From Symbiodinium natans (lineage: Eukaryota > Sar > Dinophyceae > Suessiales > Symbiodiniaceae): 64,000 nt of DNA. The stretch is taken from positions 1-64,000 of the forward strand of contig CAJNDS010002494.1 of the NCBI GenBank assembly GCA_905221605.1. The letters run 5' to 3'. Both the position numbers and the translations under genes were made by a program. This document shows, in pieces, positions 42,801 to 53,467 of this stretch. A model generated the notes under the pieces. The model saw nothing but the letters and a program-made list of their open reading frames with translations. It had not been told where the DNA came from and searched no databases. The number at the start of each line of letters is the position of its first letter. Within the stretch, counting starts at the first letter, position 1.

Positions 42801-43191
42801 GTGGCTCCAGGCCAGGGCGCTCAGCAGAATGGGGAGGAAGGGTTTAGGGTTTAGGGTTTAGGGTTTAGGGTTCAGGGTTTAGGGTTTAGGGTTTAGGGTT
42901 TAGGGTTCAGGGTTCAGGGTTTAGGGTTCAGGGTTTAGGGTTCAGTGTCTGTTGGGGGGTATCCTGGAGCACTGCCACGTCCATTCCTGCAATAGTTGCT
43001 AGGACTTGGGCTTGCTTGGGTTGAGCCAGCAAGCCTGCAGTCTGGCGGGATCCGACAAGTTTCAGGGCAGGGTGTATAGGGTTTATAGGGTTTTTAGGGT
43101 TCATAGGGTTTATGGGGGTTGTAGGGGTTGTAGGGTTTATAGAGTTTATAGGGTTTAGGGTTGGAACATGTGGGGTGGCCAGGCAATGCAG
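39843..43191. other. Spacer with isolated coding-like stretches
   Basis: Three stretches look exonic but could not be linked: near 41,118-41,177 (ends K-S-A-E-E-Y-V-A-A-R-S-L-E and TAG), 41,633-41,687 (charged helix A-A-R-E-K-D-R-Q-A-E-K-E), and 42,458-42,560 (E-K-G-Q-R-A-L-Q-E-T-D-E-A-Y-K). The rest holds a near-palindrome at 39,961-39,980, AT-rich trinucleotide-like repeats at 42,360-42,420 and 42,583-42,690, and TTTAGGG arrays at 42,840-42,945. Confidence 0.45.
42840..42945. repeat. TTTAGGG/TTCAGGG array
   Basis: About fifteen heptamers, mixing TTTAGGG with TTCAGGG. Confidence 0.92.
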
Positions 43192-45346
43192 GAGAGGGCC
43201 GAGGAGAAGAAGCAAGAGAAGATCCAACAGAGGCAGGAGAGCACCCCCCCCCTTGCCTCCTCCCCCCCGTGCCTCTTCCTAGGGCACCTCGGAATTTCTA
43301 GGTTCTTGAATGAATCCTCAACTTTAGGGTCTTGGACCCTAAACCCTAAACTCTCAAACTTAGATACGCCCCCTTCCAAAAAACCTGGGCCTCTGACCCC
43401 AAAGAAGAGCCTGCCGCAGTTCTGCAGTTGCAAGGCTCGGGGGGGGGGGGGGGGGGGGGGGGGGGAAGGGGGGGTGGGTTTATGTAGGCCTTGTAGGGTT
43501 CAGGGTTCAGAGGGCCAATTCGGATTTAGGGTTTGGGGTTTAGGGTTTAGGGTTTAGAGGGCTGGTTGGAGTGGAAGGTTTCAGCCTTCTTTAGGGTTTC
43601 AAAAGGGTCTAGGGCTGAGGCGTTTAGTTTTTTTGCCCTCCGCCGGAAGGAAGCTCGACATCGAGGAGGCGGCACAGCGCAAGCTGGCGACGCAGCGGCA
43701 GTTTTTGGCTTCCGAGTTGGGGTTAGGGTTTAGGGTTTAGGGTTTAGGGTTTAGGGTTTAGGGTTTAGGGTTTAGGGTTTAGGGTTTAGGGTTTAGGGTT
43801 TAGGGCACCGGGCCGAGGAGGCGTTTCGTGTATTTGGGGGGTTACCTTCTTGAACCTTAAACCCTACAAACCCAAAGCCTGAACCCGACAAAAGCACTCA
43901 ACCCTACAAGCCCCAAGCCCCTAACTTCCCCCCATAGACCCTCGAAACCCTCGAACTCCTCCAAGCCCCCTTAAACCCTCTCTCCCAGCCACCCCGAAAC
44001 CACCCCGAAATCCTCTAAAAGTCAAGAGCCTTTCCGGGACTTCGGGTTTAGGCGGTTTAGGGTTTCGGGGCCAAGTTTGGGGTTTCAGGGTTTTCAGGGC
44101 CGCATCTTACTAGCGTTGAACCCTGGGAGCCACGCCTTGCAGTCTCAAGGGACTCAAGGGGGAACCCTTGTACGGGACCTTAGGGGTTTTTGGGGACTAT
44201 TTAGGGGCTACTTAGGTACATAGGGACTATGTAAGGTATATATGGGGCTATGTAGGGGAATAAGATAACCGGCCCCTCCTTATACCCCTTGACAGTCCCA
44301 AAAAGGAACCATGCTGTACTACGCGCACGCACTGTCAGAGAACTTGCGCTCAACCCCTAAAATGCTCCAAAAGAGACCCCGGACTTCTAGAAAAAGCGCC
44401 CCCTCCCAGGATCTTCAGGCCAGTCTACAGAAGGACAGGAACACTCCGAAACTGACGGCTTCAGTAGGAAAGGGTAAGGGCATGAGGCATCGTAGGAAGG
44501 TTTGGGGCTTAAGGTTCAAGGGCGACTTGGGGGTTCATATGGATCTAGTTCGTCCCCGCGGAGCTCTGTACCCTATAACTCATGACTACATCATATGGCG
44601 GTCCTTGTTTCAAGAGGTTGGGTATTATTCGGATTCAAGGGCTTCAGGGTTGAGGATCGATTTCAGATGCCTTGGTGATGTTTATGGCTTCGCAGGGTGC
44701 GGAGCCATGAGCTGGGTTAGCACTGTCCCTCGCCATGGTACTGTCACCCGTATTCCTCTCATGAAGCCCCAAGCCCTAAACCCTGAAGCCTAGTTAGTGG
44801 AGATGGTTTCACCCTACGTTCCAGGAGCTTGCGGACAAGGCCGCCGGCTACAAGGCGGCGGGCCTTTTGTCGATATAGGGTGTGGTGGGTGGGTTGTAGG
44901 GGGTTTAGGGGCTTAGATTCTTGTGCAACCTACCTCGGTTGAGGTTCTGCGGAGGGTTTCATGGCTAGATTTTAGAGGTTTGGGGCTGGGTCACCTAGTC
45001 TTGTAGGTTGTCATGAGAAAGCCCCCAGAATTTCAAAATTCGGTGAGCAGCCGAAAGACAAGGTTTAGGAGGGTTTAGGGCGCGGAGCTCTCGTGGCACC
45101 TCGGGGCGCCTAGCACCATGCACACACCTCCACGAAATGAAACACCGCAACCCCCTAAACTTAGGGTTTAGGGTTTAGGGTTTAGGGTTTAGGGTTTAGG
45201 GTGCCTAGACATATCACCCTAAGTCTCCCACCCTAAAACCCCAAAATGGTCCAAGCCCGGAAGCCGGGAAGGAGAAGGAGAAGGCCTACTGGAATTGGTT
45301 GGCCGAAGCCAAGCAGGCTGGGCTGACTCTTGCGGAGTGGTTGAGG
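43192..45346 (+). CDS. Coiled-coil protein gene, internal exons (4 seen)
   Basis: Exons: 43192-43238, 43650-43707, 44825-44861, 45264-45346, phase preserved at each junction. The product is a continuous charged helix: E-R-A-E-E-K-K-Q-E-K-I-Q-Q-R-Q-E, then D-I-E-E-A-A-Q-R-K-L, then E-L-A-D-K-A-A-G-Y-K, then A-Y-W-N-W-L-A-E-A-K. Donors are GA, GC, GC and GT. The 43,720-43,805 TTTAGGG array and a G-run of about 27 at 43,439-43,466 lie in its introns. Start, stop and family are unknown. The charged exon at 41,633 and the one at 42,458 may belong to the same gene. Confidence 0.5.
43720..43805. repeat. TTTAGGG array, near-perfect, intronic
   Basis: About twelve perfect TTTAGGG units, starting about 12 bases after the GC donor of the coiled-coil exon ending at 43,707. 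Confidence 0.93.
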
Positions 45347-45636
45347 GTTTTGGGGACCCCAAACCCTGAACCCTGAGCTCTCTTTTGCAGAGTGTTTGAG
45401 AGTTTTGGGGACCCCAAACCCTGAATCCTGAACTTTAAGGGTGTTGAAGGAAACCCTGAACCCTGAACTCTAAACTCTTGAGCTTTGTAGGGGGTCCAGC
45501 TACAAGTCCCGAATAATTTAGGCCGTCAGGCCCCCGAGTGCCCTTCTGACGACAAGTGTCGCCTCGCCCGCTCACATCTCCGCACCGGCGCAAGCGCAAT
45601 CACAGCGCAGGTCGTGTTTTTAGCTTTGCAACCTCG

Positions 45637-46551
45637 ATGCCTTTGCGGTGGCTGATGGATGGGAATGATGGGAATGATGGGAATATGACTCATGAGGCTG
45701 GCAGTCCTGCGAGTGGTCTGAAAGAAGCTACGCCCGCATTGGGCGGCCGGAGCTTGAAGGACCCAGGTGTAGCAGCACCCCCTGGGTGGCCCATGGAGTC
45801 AGGGAACAGCAGCAACAGCAACACGCCCACGCCCACCCATACAGAGGTTACAGGCTATGGCTCCTCGAGGAGTGAGGCAACAACGGTGGCCAGCAGGCAG
45901 GAGGGGGGTCATGATGGGACATCGCAGGCGAGCTATCCATTCTTGCCAGGTGTTGTGCAAGAAGTTCCGTGCAGATCCTTGCCAAAACGTTTTGGAAAGG
46001 CACAGGCTTTACACGGGATGGTGCATTCGCTCCAAGTCAAGCAAAGCGTTTGCAGCAAGCTCGCACCATCTTCGTCAAAGCTTTGCAGACTTGCCAGAGG
46101 TAACGAGGGGCTGCCGACGATCGATGCTGCCAGTCTGGCTGGATTGAAGAAGATTTTGGAACAGGTAAAAGCACACTTTTCAAGCTTGTCCATTTCCCCC
46201 ACGCCTCCTGTGCTGTTTCGGCACAACAACTTCTACACACCCTGTAGCCTCGAGGTTTGTCTGGGTCAGAAAGTGGAGTTGTGGCCGCTGGTATCTCACC
46301 CACCAGGCTGTTGCTTCGTGGTTGTACCGAAGCTTCCGCTTGGACTCGTTCTCGACGAGCGATCAGGCTTGGTGCATGGCAGGCCGCGCGAGCCAACCGC
46401 AGGGCAAGTGAAGTACCACGTGGTTGCCCAGATCCCGGCGCGATCTCCACCGAAGGCACATGTTGCATTTATCAAGCTCACGGTCATCGAGGGGTGGCCA
46501 GCTAGTGACGATGAGGGCTCACAGGCTGGAGGTGCTTCATCTTGTGATTAG
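45637..46551 (+). CDS. Intronless ORF with putative-Ig (He_PIG-like) repeat
   Basis: 304 codons from ATG at 45,637 to TAG; the frame is open about 80 bases further upstream, so the start is a choice. The N-terminal half is Gly/Ser/Asn/Thr-rich and probably disordered. The C-terminal part (about 46,200-46,490) has beta-rich sequence with L-P-L-G-L-V-L-D-E-R-S-G and H-G-R-P followed by A-G-Q-V-K-Y-H-V-V-A. This fits the pattern of putative-Ig (He_PIG/cadherin-like) repeats: Leu-Pro-x-Gly-Leu-x-Leu-Asp, Gly-x-Pro, Ala-Gly. No signal peptide or membrane segment is evident. It differs from its neighbours in lacking introns and telomere-like repeats. Function unknown. Confidence 0.55.
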   Translation: MPLRWLMDGNDGNDGNMTHEAGSPASGLKEATPALGGRSLKDPGVAAPPGWPMESGNSSNSNTPTPTHTEVTGYGSSRSEATTVASRQEGGHDGTSQASYPFLPGVVQEVPCRSLPKRFGKAQALHGMVHSLQVKQSVCSKLAPSSSKLCRLARGNEGLPTIDAASLAGLKKILEQVKAHFSSLSISPTPPVLFRHNNFYTPCSLEVCLGQKVELWPLVSHPPGCCFVVVPKLPLGLVLDERSGLVHGRPREPTAGQVKYHVVAQIPARSPPKAHVAFIKLTVIEGWPASDDEGSQAGGASSCD

Positions 46552-46916
46552 TGTGCAGGGACAGATGGGACAGACCGCCCGAACACTCTGAATTGCCAGT
46601 TCAACAGCAAAACGTCAATCAGCTGAGGCACCTCCTGCTTTGCGGTCGGTCGTTTCCCCTTTCCATCTGGGAGCGTGGCAGACTTTGACCCCGCTGTACC
46701 TTTAAAGCCGCGGACCTGGGCTTCTCAATTCAAGCAAAAAAGGCTGCCCAGGTCCTCTGTCTTGACTTCTCGTCTCTCTGGCCTGAAGAATAAACACGAG
46801 CCAGGCGTCGCCGTGTCCGCTTGTTGTGATGCAGATCAACCACCACAACTGCTCGGCATCAAGCCTGCAGCGGCGTGGCGTCTGTAGAATATGCTTAGAG
46901 TCTGTTGCAGCAATGA

Positions 46917-47019
46917 CTTAGTAGTAGAGTAGGTCTCCTTTAACCTTTTCGGGGTATTATATTCCCTACATAATCCCAAAGGTTCACCTTGAGTTCCCCG
47001 AGGATTCTGGACAGCTAAG
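46917..47019. mobile_element. CTTAG-type fold-back element, copy 2
   Basis: CTTAGTAGTAGAGTAGG at the left, GGACAGCTAAG at the right, with TTCCCTACATAATCCCAAAG in the middle, closely matching the copy at 56,006. Confidence 0.8.
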
Positions 47020-47237
47020 ATGATTGTTGCCACCCGGAAGAGTTTGAGCCGCGCAGTGGCGGTGCATTGTGCACCCCAGTGTGGGAACGCAGAGACTCGT
47101 TTCCGGCCTGTTTGGGGTTTAGGGTTTAGGGTTCAGCATCTCAAGTCCAAGCATACACTAGTCAAGCAATTACTCCAGGAAAATACCCACCCGCCCAAAG
47201 AATCCCACAACATTAAGAAAATATTTCACTTATAGAA

Positions 47238-47608
47238 CGACCTTGCCCGTCAAAAAAATGACCTTGCCCAGTAAAAGAATGACCTTGCCCAGTAAAAAAA
47301 TGACCTTGCCCAGTAAAAAAAGTGACCTTGCCCAGTAAAACAATGACCTTGCCCAATAAAAAGATGACCTTGCCCAATAAAAAATGACCTTGCCCAGTAA
47401 CAAAATGACCTTGCCCAGTGAAAAAATGACCTTGCCCAATAAAAAATGACCTTGCCCGGTAAAAAATGACCTTGCCCAGTAACAAAATGACCTTGCCCAG
47501 TGAAAGAATGACCTTGCCCAATAAAAAATGACCTTGCCCAGTGCAAAAATGACCTTGCCCAGTAAAAAAAGGACCTTGCCCAGTAAAAAAAGACCTTGCC
47601 CAGTAACT
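47238..47608. repeat. Minisatellite, about 18 units of 20-21 bases
   Basis: Unit ATGACCTTGCCCAGTAAAAA with A-run length variation and small substitutions (AGTAAC, AGTGAA, AATAAA). On the minus strand it reads as repeated Gly-Gln-Gly-His, an artefact of the repeat. Confidence 0.95.
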
Positions 47609-49608
47609 CATAAACATTTAAATTATATATGAAAGAGAGGTTTAGGGTTTAGGGTTTAGGTTTAGGGGTGATTAGGGCTCGGTCGTTGCTCTTGAGCTCT
47701 TTGTCCGTTGCAAGCATACAAGTATTCACAACCTGCACGAATATGAATCGAGTCTTTGCCTTGGAGCCACAGTGGGTGACAAGGGGGTGACATTGTGTGG
47801 AACCGTGTCACAGCTGATGATGAGCCGCAATGCCTCCATAGTCGCGTTCGCCAGCACCGGCCGTCGCGCGGGAGGATGCAACAGGGGCTGTGTCCCGTTT
47901 CACGGCGAGTTGCTGTTGTGATCCAAGCCCAAAGATTTCTGAGCTTGGCAAGTCTGTTGTCTTTCAGCTTGGGTGTGTGAGAGGTGCCTGGAACACCCTG
48001 AGCCCTAAACCCTACACCCATTGATCAGAGTCTGAACTTTAAAGGGCCAAAGGTTGGAAGAAAAGGACTCCATTCATGTCCTGTGCCTTCGCTGCCTCAA
48101 GCCACCCGAATGACGTTGAAAGGCGCAAAGAGATACCTGACATCGTCTTTCAGATTCGAGCATGGCCACATATGCCCACGGATGCAAGCGGTATTGCCAT
48201 GGCTTATTTTGCTCCTACCTCTGAGAGCGTATGTAAGATGAGGAAGTGGTCGGTGCATTGGGCGTCCGCTGTGGCAGAGCACTGGCTCGATTCTGGCTTC
48301 TTGCGCACATGAGTTCTTGCGAATGTGACTCGCATCGCATCATACGAATGCGCCTGAGTCTTGTTTGGGAGTCGCACCATTGTGGGTGTGAGAGCTGTGG
48401 GTCTTTGTGACGTTTATGGAAGCACGTGCTGTTCACGACACTATAAGTGGTGAGCCGGAAAATGCCGTGCCTGAGCTTTCAGTGTTCACTTCGGAATTTC
48501 TGAAACCTTGGTGCACGATGGCCTAAGCTACTACAGCATGCTGCTACCGACCTGTGCACCCACAACGTCTCATCCTAAACCCGAAACCCTAAACCCGTAG
48601 CCCTAAACCCGAAACCCGCAACCCTAAACCCTAAACCACCCTAACCCTAAACCCGAAAACCTAAACCCGAAACCCTAAACCCTCGAACCCCCCCCTCGAA
48701 AACTTCGACATGTCTGGGAGGCGGTCGCTTCGCGGCCCGGCGTGGCGCCGCTCCACAAGTTCGAGGGCCGAAGCGTTGAGGACCACGAGTTCCGGGTTTA
48801 GGATTTAGGGTTTAGGGTTTAGGGTTTAGGGTTTAGGGTTTAGGTCTTCGTGAGTCCTGAACCCTAAGTCTAAGTGCCCTAAGTCCCTCAAACCTGAAGC
48901 TTCATTGGAGTTTAAAACGTGGCGGGGAATCGGAGATCCGAGAGCCCGGGCAGGAGCTCGTGGCGGAGAAGAAGGCAGCCTTGAACAAGGAGGCGCGCTG
49001 AAGGTGGAGGGGGGCTTGTGGCTTGTCTAGTAGAGGAGCCTTAATACTTAGAATAGGGTTTTGGGGGGTTATTATGGTATATTTATATAGCGACCATCAG
49101 GCAATACTATTCGTAATTGTTTCGGGTGTTTTCATGAGGGCTAAAGCTTGTTGGGGGTTTAGGGTAGGCCTTGGTAGGGCATAGCATCAGCCAAGACCAG
49201 ACCTGCGTTCCTGAGGCGGGGGTATGCATCGCTCACGGCAGTTGCCAACAGCATGAGTTCATTTCGGGCAATCTTTTGGTGCACAACTGGGCGTAAAAGG
49301 AAGATGTTAGCTGGAATAGGGACTACAAGGTAAGGCCTAAACAATCAGGAACTGCTCTGTCCTCATTGTTGGCGGCCTGCAGGGCTTAAGGCCACTCCTG
49401 AACCCTGTTGCGGTTTGATTTACAGGGTTCCTATAGAGCCTTCATCGGGCTTTTACAGGGCTTGCAGCGTTTATATGGGGTCTTTATATGGCTCGGGTTT
49501 ATATAGAGCGTTTATGGGGCGTTTACAGGGCTTTATAGGGTGTCATCAGGTTTTAACGAAGTTTATAGAGGACTAGCAGGGGCCTTTCCATGCCCCTGAA
49601 CCCCACAG

Positions 49609-52600
49609 CTGTCTGGGAGGTCACTGCCCGGGAGCAGGAATACAAGACGTGGCTGGCCCCTTGGCAGCCGCAGATTCGACCGTACAACCTTTCACAAAGA
49701 ACCCTAAACCCTAAACCCTAAACCACCCCCCCCAGTCACGAAGTGCCGATGCAGCTCTGCCTTGAGGCCGATGTCTATTCGAAGATCTCTTGGGCCCCTT
49801 TACAACACCACACGTCCCCCAAAATTGGGAGCCCTAAGCCCTAAGCCCTAAACCCTAAACCCTAACCCCTAAGCCCTAAACCCTAAACCCTAAACCCTAA
49901 CCCTAAACCCTAAACCCTAAACCCTAAACCCCAAACAGCCGGAAAAGTTCAACATCCAAGGAGTCCGTGAGCAAGCCGAAGTTCAAGCTGCCATCCCAAG
50001 CTGTCAACACGCCCGCGCCGGCAGCCCACGATGGGGGGGGGGCAAGGGGGGGGGGGGGTTTAGGGTTTAAGGTTTAGGGTTTAGGGTTTAGGGTTTAGGG
50101 TTTAGGGTTTAGAGTTTAGGTTTAAGGGGTTAAGGGGTTAAGGGGTTGAGGGGTTAGGGGGTTTGGGGTCTTGGGTTTTGGGTTTTGGGAAAGAGGGTTG
50201 GGGTTGAGGGTCTAGGGGTTGCTTGGGGGCATCTTGGGGGCTGTTCTGTGGGCATTTGGGGTATGAATATATACATATATAGTTGTTTTTTTTGTCTTAA
50301 TTTCATTTTTTATACATATATAGTTTTTTTTTTTAATCTTAATTTCATTTTTTATACATATATAGTTGTTTGTTTTTTTTTGAGAGGTCGGGGGGGGGGT
50401 TAGTGAGTTGAGGGTTTGTTTAGTGTTTAGGCTTAAAGTGGTTTGGGGTTTCAGGGGTTCCAGGACAGGGTTGTAGGCTTAGGAGTTACTACTTGTGGAC
50501 TTGACTAGCGGGTGGGGGGGGGGGGGTGGTGTCCTCAGCCAGGCATCTTATGTAGCCTGGAGTCTTTGCATTGGGGTTGGTAGATGTCCATGGCAGCCAG
50601 CCCGTCCTGAATTCTGTTCTGGGTGATCAACTTCTTTTCCCAAGCACACTCGAGGTATGCTTGGAGGTCGACGAAGGGTGTTGGCTTGAGAGCAGCATCT
50701 ACAGGTGCTGTCAGCGAAGTTCCACGCTCAAACCGAAACCCTTACACCCTTCACCATAAGCCCTAAGCCCGAAACCTTGTTCTTGCCACAGCCATCCGAG
50801 TATCGGAGAACTGCTGCGTTGCGACTGCCGAGGCAGCGGCAGATGATCATCGCAGAAAGTGCCACTCAGCAGCAGAGAGCTGGGCCAAGATGCAGAAGAA
50901 TATGAGCCTTGAACTGCTGCAAGCTCGTGAAGATTGTAGTAGATGCGAAACCCTAAACCTTCACTAAACCCTAAACCCTAAACCCTAAAGCCTAAAGCCT
51001 AAACCCTAAACCCTCTTGGGGCGGGGGCTTAGGGGCCGGGATTCAGGATTCAGTGTAGGGTCTGTGTCTGATGGTACTTCCGGCCCAAGGCCCTACGATC
51101 CCCCGCACTGATCCCTGAGCCCCAAGCTTGGGAGGGTTTCGGGTTTCTAGGGTTTAGGGTTTAGGGTATTAGGGTATTAGGGTATTGGGGTATTAGGGTT
51201 TAGGGTTTAGTTGTTCAGGGATGTGAGCTTGCTGGGTCGAACAACGTTGAGCTTGCGGCGCTGCTCCAGGCGAAACGTGGCTTGGAGAAGTTGAACACCA
51301 CCACGGCGGAGTATCAGAAGTGGGTGAAGGAGGGGGAGGGGGCTTGTGTGGCTTGGGTTCTGCAATCTGGAATTCGGGCTCAGTTCGGCGGGCTGGTGGG
51401 CCAAACACCTAGCTTGAGAAACGCGTTCACTCCCGCGAAGATCGCTCGCCTAGCATCGGCTATGGCTTGCTGCTCTTCTTGAAGAAGTCCCCTGTCATTT
51501 GTCATGCAAATATACTCCCTATCCTAGTAGTCAGGCAGGTGTCTCAGTTCGCAAAGCCTCTGCGCTGGAGGACATGGAGCAGGAGAAGCATGAGGCGATG
51601 ATGCAGAAGGCTGCAGGGCAGATGCAGACTGCGCTCGCGTGCAGATGCGTCGGACCCTGAAACCCTAAACCCTAAACCCTAAACCCTAAACCCTAAACCC
51701 TCAGTGCGAAGCGACTTCGGGGTTCAGTCTTCGTGCCCTTTCGGCCTTTCAGGTGAACGTTAGACCGAAACTTCCCCACGAGCCCTCAACCCTTAAGCCC
51801 TTCCTGCTCCCTGAACCCTGAACCCTAAACCCTAAACCCTAAACCCTAAACCCTAAACCCTAAACCCTAAACCCTAAACCCTAAACCCTAAACCCTAAAC
51901 CCTAAACCCTAAACCCTAAACCCTAAACCCTAAACCCTAAACCCTAACCCTAAAGCCTGAAGCCTGAACCCTGAACCCTGAACCCTGAACCCCTAAACCC
52001 TAAACCCCAAACCCTCAACCCTAAACCCTGAACCCCTAGACCGTAAAATCCCTGCAAGCAGGTCAAGGACAAGCTGAAGGCGGACCGCGAGGACATGGAG
52101 CGCCGGGAGTTTGCCATGCACGCCCTCGAGGAGCTTGGGATTTGGGTTTTTAGGGTTTAGGGTTTAGAGTTTAGGGTTTAGGGTTTAGGGGTGTTGGGGG
52201 CCCCTAAGTGCTATTGGTAGTATGGGGGCCTTAATAAATCGAAAGGTTATTATAGTAGGTACAAAGGGGCCATCAGGGATGACTGCCAGTAATTCCTCCG
52301 ACCCCTATTTCTACCCTTTGAACCGCAAAGGCTTCATGCACCAATGTACCCTAAAGCACCCTGAACCCCGAATGCTCAAGAACCTAATTCCGAAATCCTT
52401 AGGATACTCAGCTCCAAGCCCAACTCAGGGACTACACGGCCTGGTTAACGCACCCGCCCAAAGTGCCACAGCCCTCAAAGCTCGGACCTTTTTCTGTTCC
52501 CCGCAGCCTTGAACAAAGCACCCTAAACCCTAAACCCTAAACCCTGAACCCTAAACCCTAAACCCTAAACCCTAAACCCTAAACCCTAAACCCCCTAAAC

Positions 52601-52968
52601 CCCCTAAACCCCCTAAACCCCCTAAACCCCCTAAACCCCCTAAACCCCCTAAACCCCCTAAACCCCCTAAACCCCCTAAACCCCCTAAACCCCCTAGCAC
52701 CTTTCGATGAACATGTGATGGTCATCGGGGCCCATCTTTTTTGGGGCACACGAAGCCCCCTAGACCCCAAGCATCCCCTGAAATCCGTAAGCCCCAAAGC
52801 CGAAAGCCACTCAAACCCTGGTTTAGGGTTTAAGGTTCAGGGTTTAGGGTTCAGGGTTTAGGGTTTAGGGTTCAGGGTTTAGGGTTTAGGGCTTTGGGTT
52901 TAGGGTTTAGGGAGCAGGAAAAGATGGCTGAGAAGAAGGCGGAGGAGGAGTCTGATCGGCGACTGCTT
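49609..52968 (+). CDS. Second coiled-coil protein gene (7 exons seen; ends open)
   Basis: Exons: 49609-49681, 49939 to about 50030, 50792-50922, 51219-51323, 51535-51636, 52062-52130, 52918-52968. From the third exon on, codon phase is kept at every junction; the end of the second exon is not fixed. Products in order: V-W-E-V-T-A-R-E-Q-E-Y-K-T-W-L; a Ser/Lys/Pro linker; A-E-S-W-A-K-M-Q-K-N-M-S-L-E; V-E-L-A-A-L-L-Q-A-K-R-G-L-E-K; A-L-E-D-M-E-Q-E-K-H-E-A-M-M-Q-K; D-K-L-K-A-D-R-E-D-M-E-R-R-E; A-E-K-K-A-E-E-E-S-D-R-R. This is a long alpha-helical coiled coil, as in cytoskeletal or flagellar proteins, but no specific family was recognised. Donors include GT, GC and GA. Introns are among the most telomere-repeat-rich of the window. 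Confidence 0.55.
49832..49936. repeat. CCCTAAA array ending at an exon acceptor
   Basis: CCCTAAA/CCCTAAG units run to CCCCAAACAG; the terminal AG is the apparent acceptor of the exon at 49,939. Confidence 0.9.
50035..50160. repeat. Poly-G tract and TTTAGGG array at an exon end
   Basis: Two G-runs interrupted by CAA, then TTTAGGG units with GTTAAGG variants. The array begins right after the Ser/Lys-rich exon. Confidence 0.88.
51813..52046. repeat. CCCTAAA array, longest near-perfect run in the window
   Basis: About twenty heptamers in succession (51,826-51,950), then CCCTGAA and CCCTAAA variants, filling most of the intron before the exon at 52,062. Confidence 0.93.
52523..52696. repeat. CCCTAAA heptamers passing into a CCCCCTAAA nonamer array
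   Basis: Heptamers to about 52,590, then about twelve near-identical nonamers CCCCCTAAA. The minus-strand reading Gly-Phe-Arg repeated is an artefact. Confidence 0.94.
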
Positions 52969-53467
52969 GCATGGGGGGGCTGGGAGGGGAAGCTCTTCTG
53001 AGGGTTTGGGGCGCGGAGGAAGGGAGTTTGCGGGCCCTGGCGGTTTAGGGGTTTTCGACTCCAGGTGAATCCCAACCCCGAAACCCTCTACCCAAAACAC
53101 CCTAAACCTACGCGTTTCTAATCGAAGAACTGGGTATCCCTGAACCCCCAAATACCCAAATACCTCCAAACTTAATCCTAGAGCCTCAAGACCCGAAATG
53201 CCTCAACACCCTAGATTCTACACCCTATAGACCCTAAATCTGAAACCCTACGAACCCTAGGCCCTGAGCGACTCCGGAGTGCTTCAGTTCCCAAGAACAC
53301 TGCCGCAGAGGTTGGCTCAATCCAGTGAAGCAATTCCCGAGTATGGGGAAGCGTATTTTATAACACATATTTGTACCAACACACTGAGCCGTGAACCCTT
53401 AAAGCCCTGCTAGCTGCGTCATGTTTATCGAGTATCAGGGGGGCCCTAAGCCCTTCCAGTCCCCAGA

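Larger units (their letters stand above)
46552..49608. other. Spacer with fold-back element, minisatellite and CCCTAAA arrays
   Basis: Contains the CTTAG-type element at 46,917-47,019, the 20-bp minisatellite at 47,238-47,608, CCCTAAA arrays at 48,575-48,690 and a TTTAGGG array at 48,799-48,845. Coding-like stretches at about 48,700-48,785 (H-V-W-E-A-V-A-S-R-P-G-V) and 48,933-48,998 (E-L-V-A-E-K-K-A-A-L-N-K-E) may be exons of the coiled-coil gene that follows. A 78-codon ORF at 48,076-48,309 has no recognisable features. Confidence 0.5.

Noticed and set aside
47213-47617. Minus-strand ORFs rich in Gly-Gln-Gly-His
   Set aside because: They follow from the minisatellite; unit length changes put the same motif in all frames.
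52579-52797. Gly-Phe-Arg repeat protein on the minus strand
   Set aside because: A by-product of the CCCCCTAAA nonamer array.
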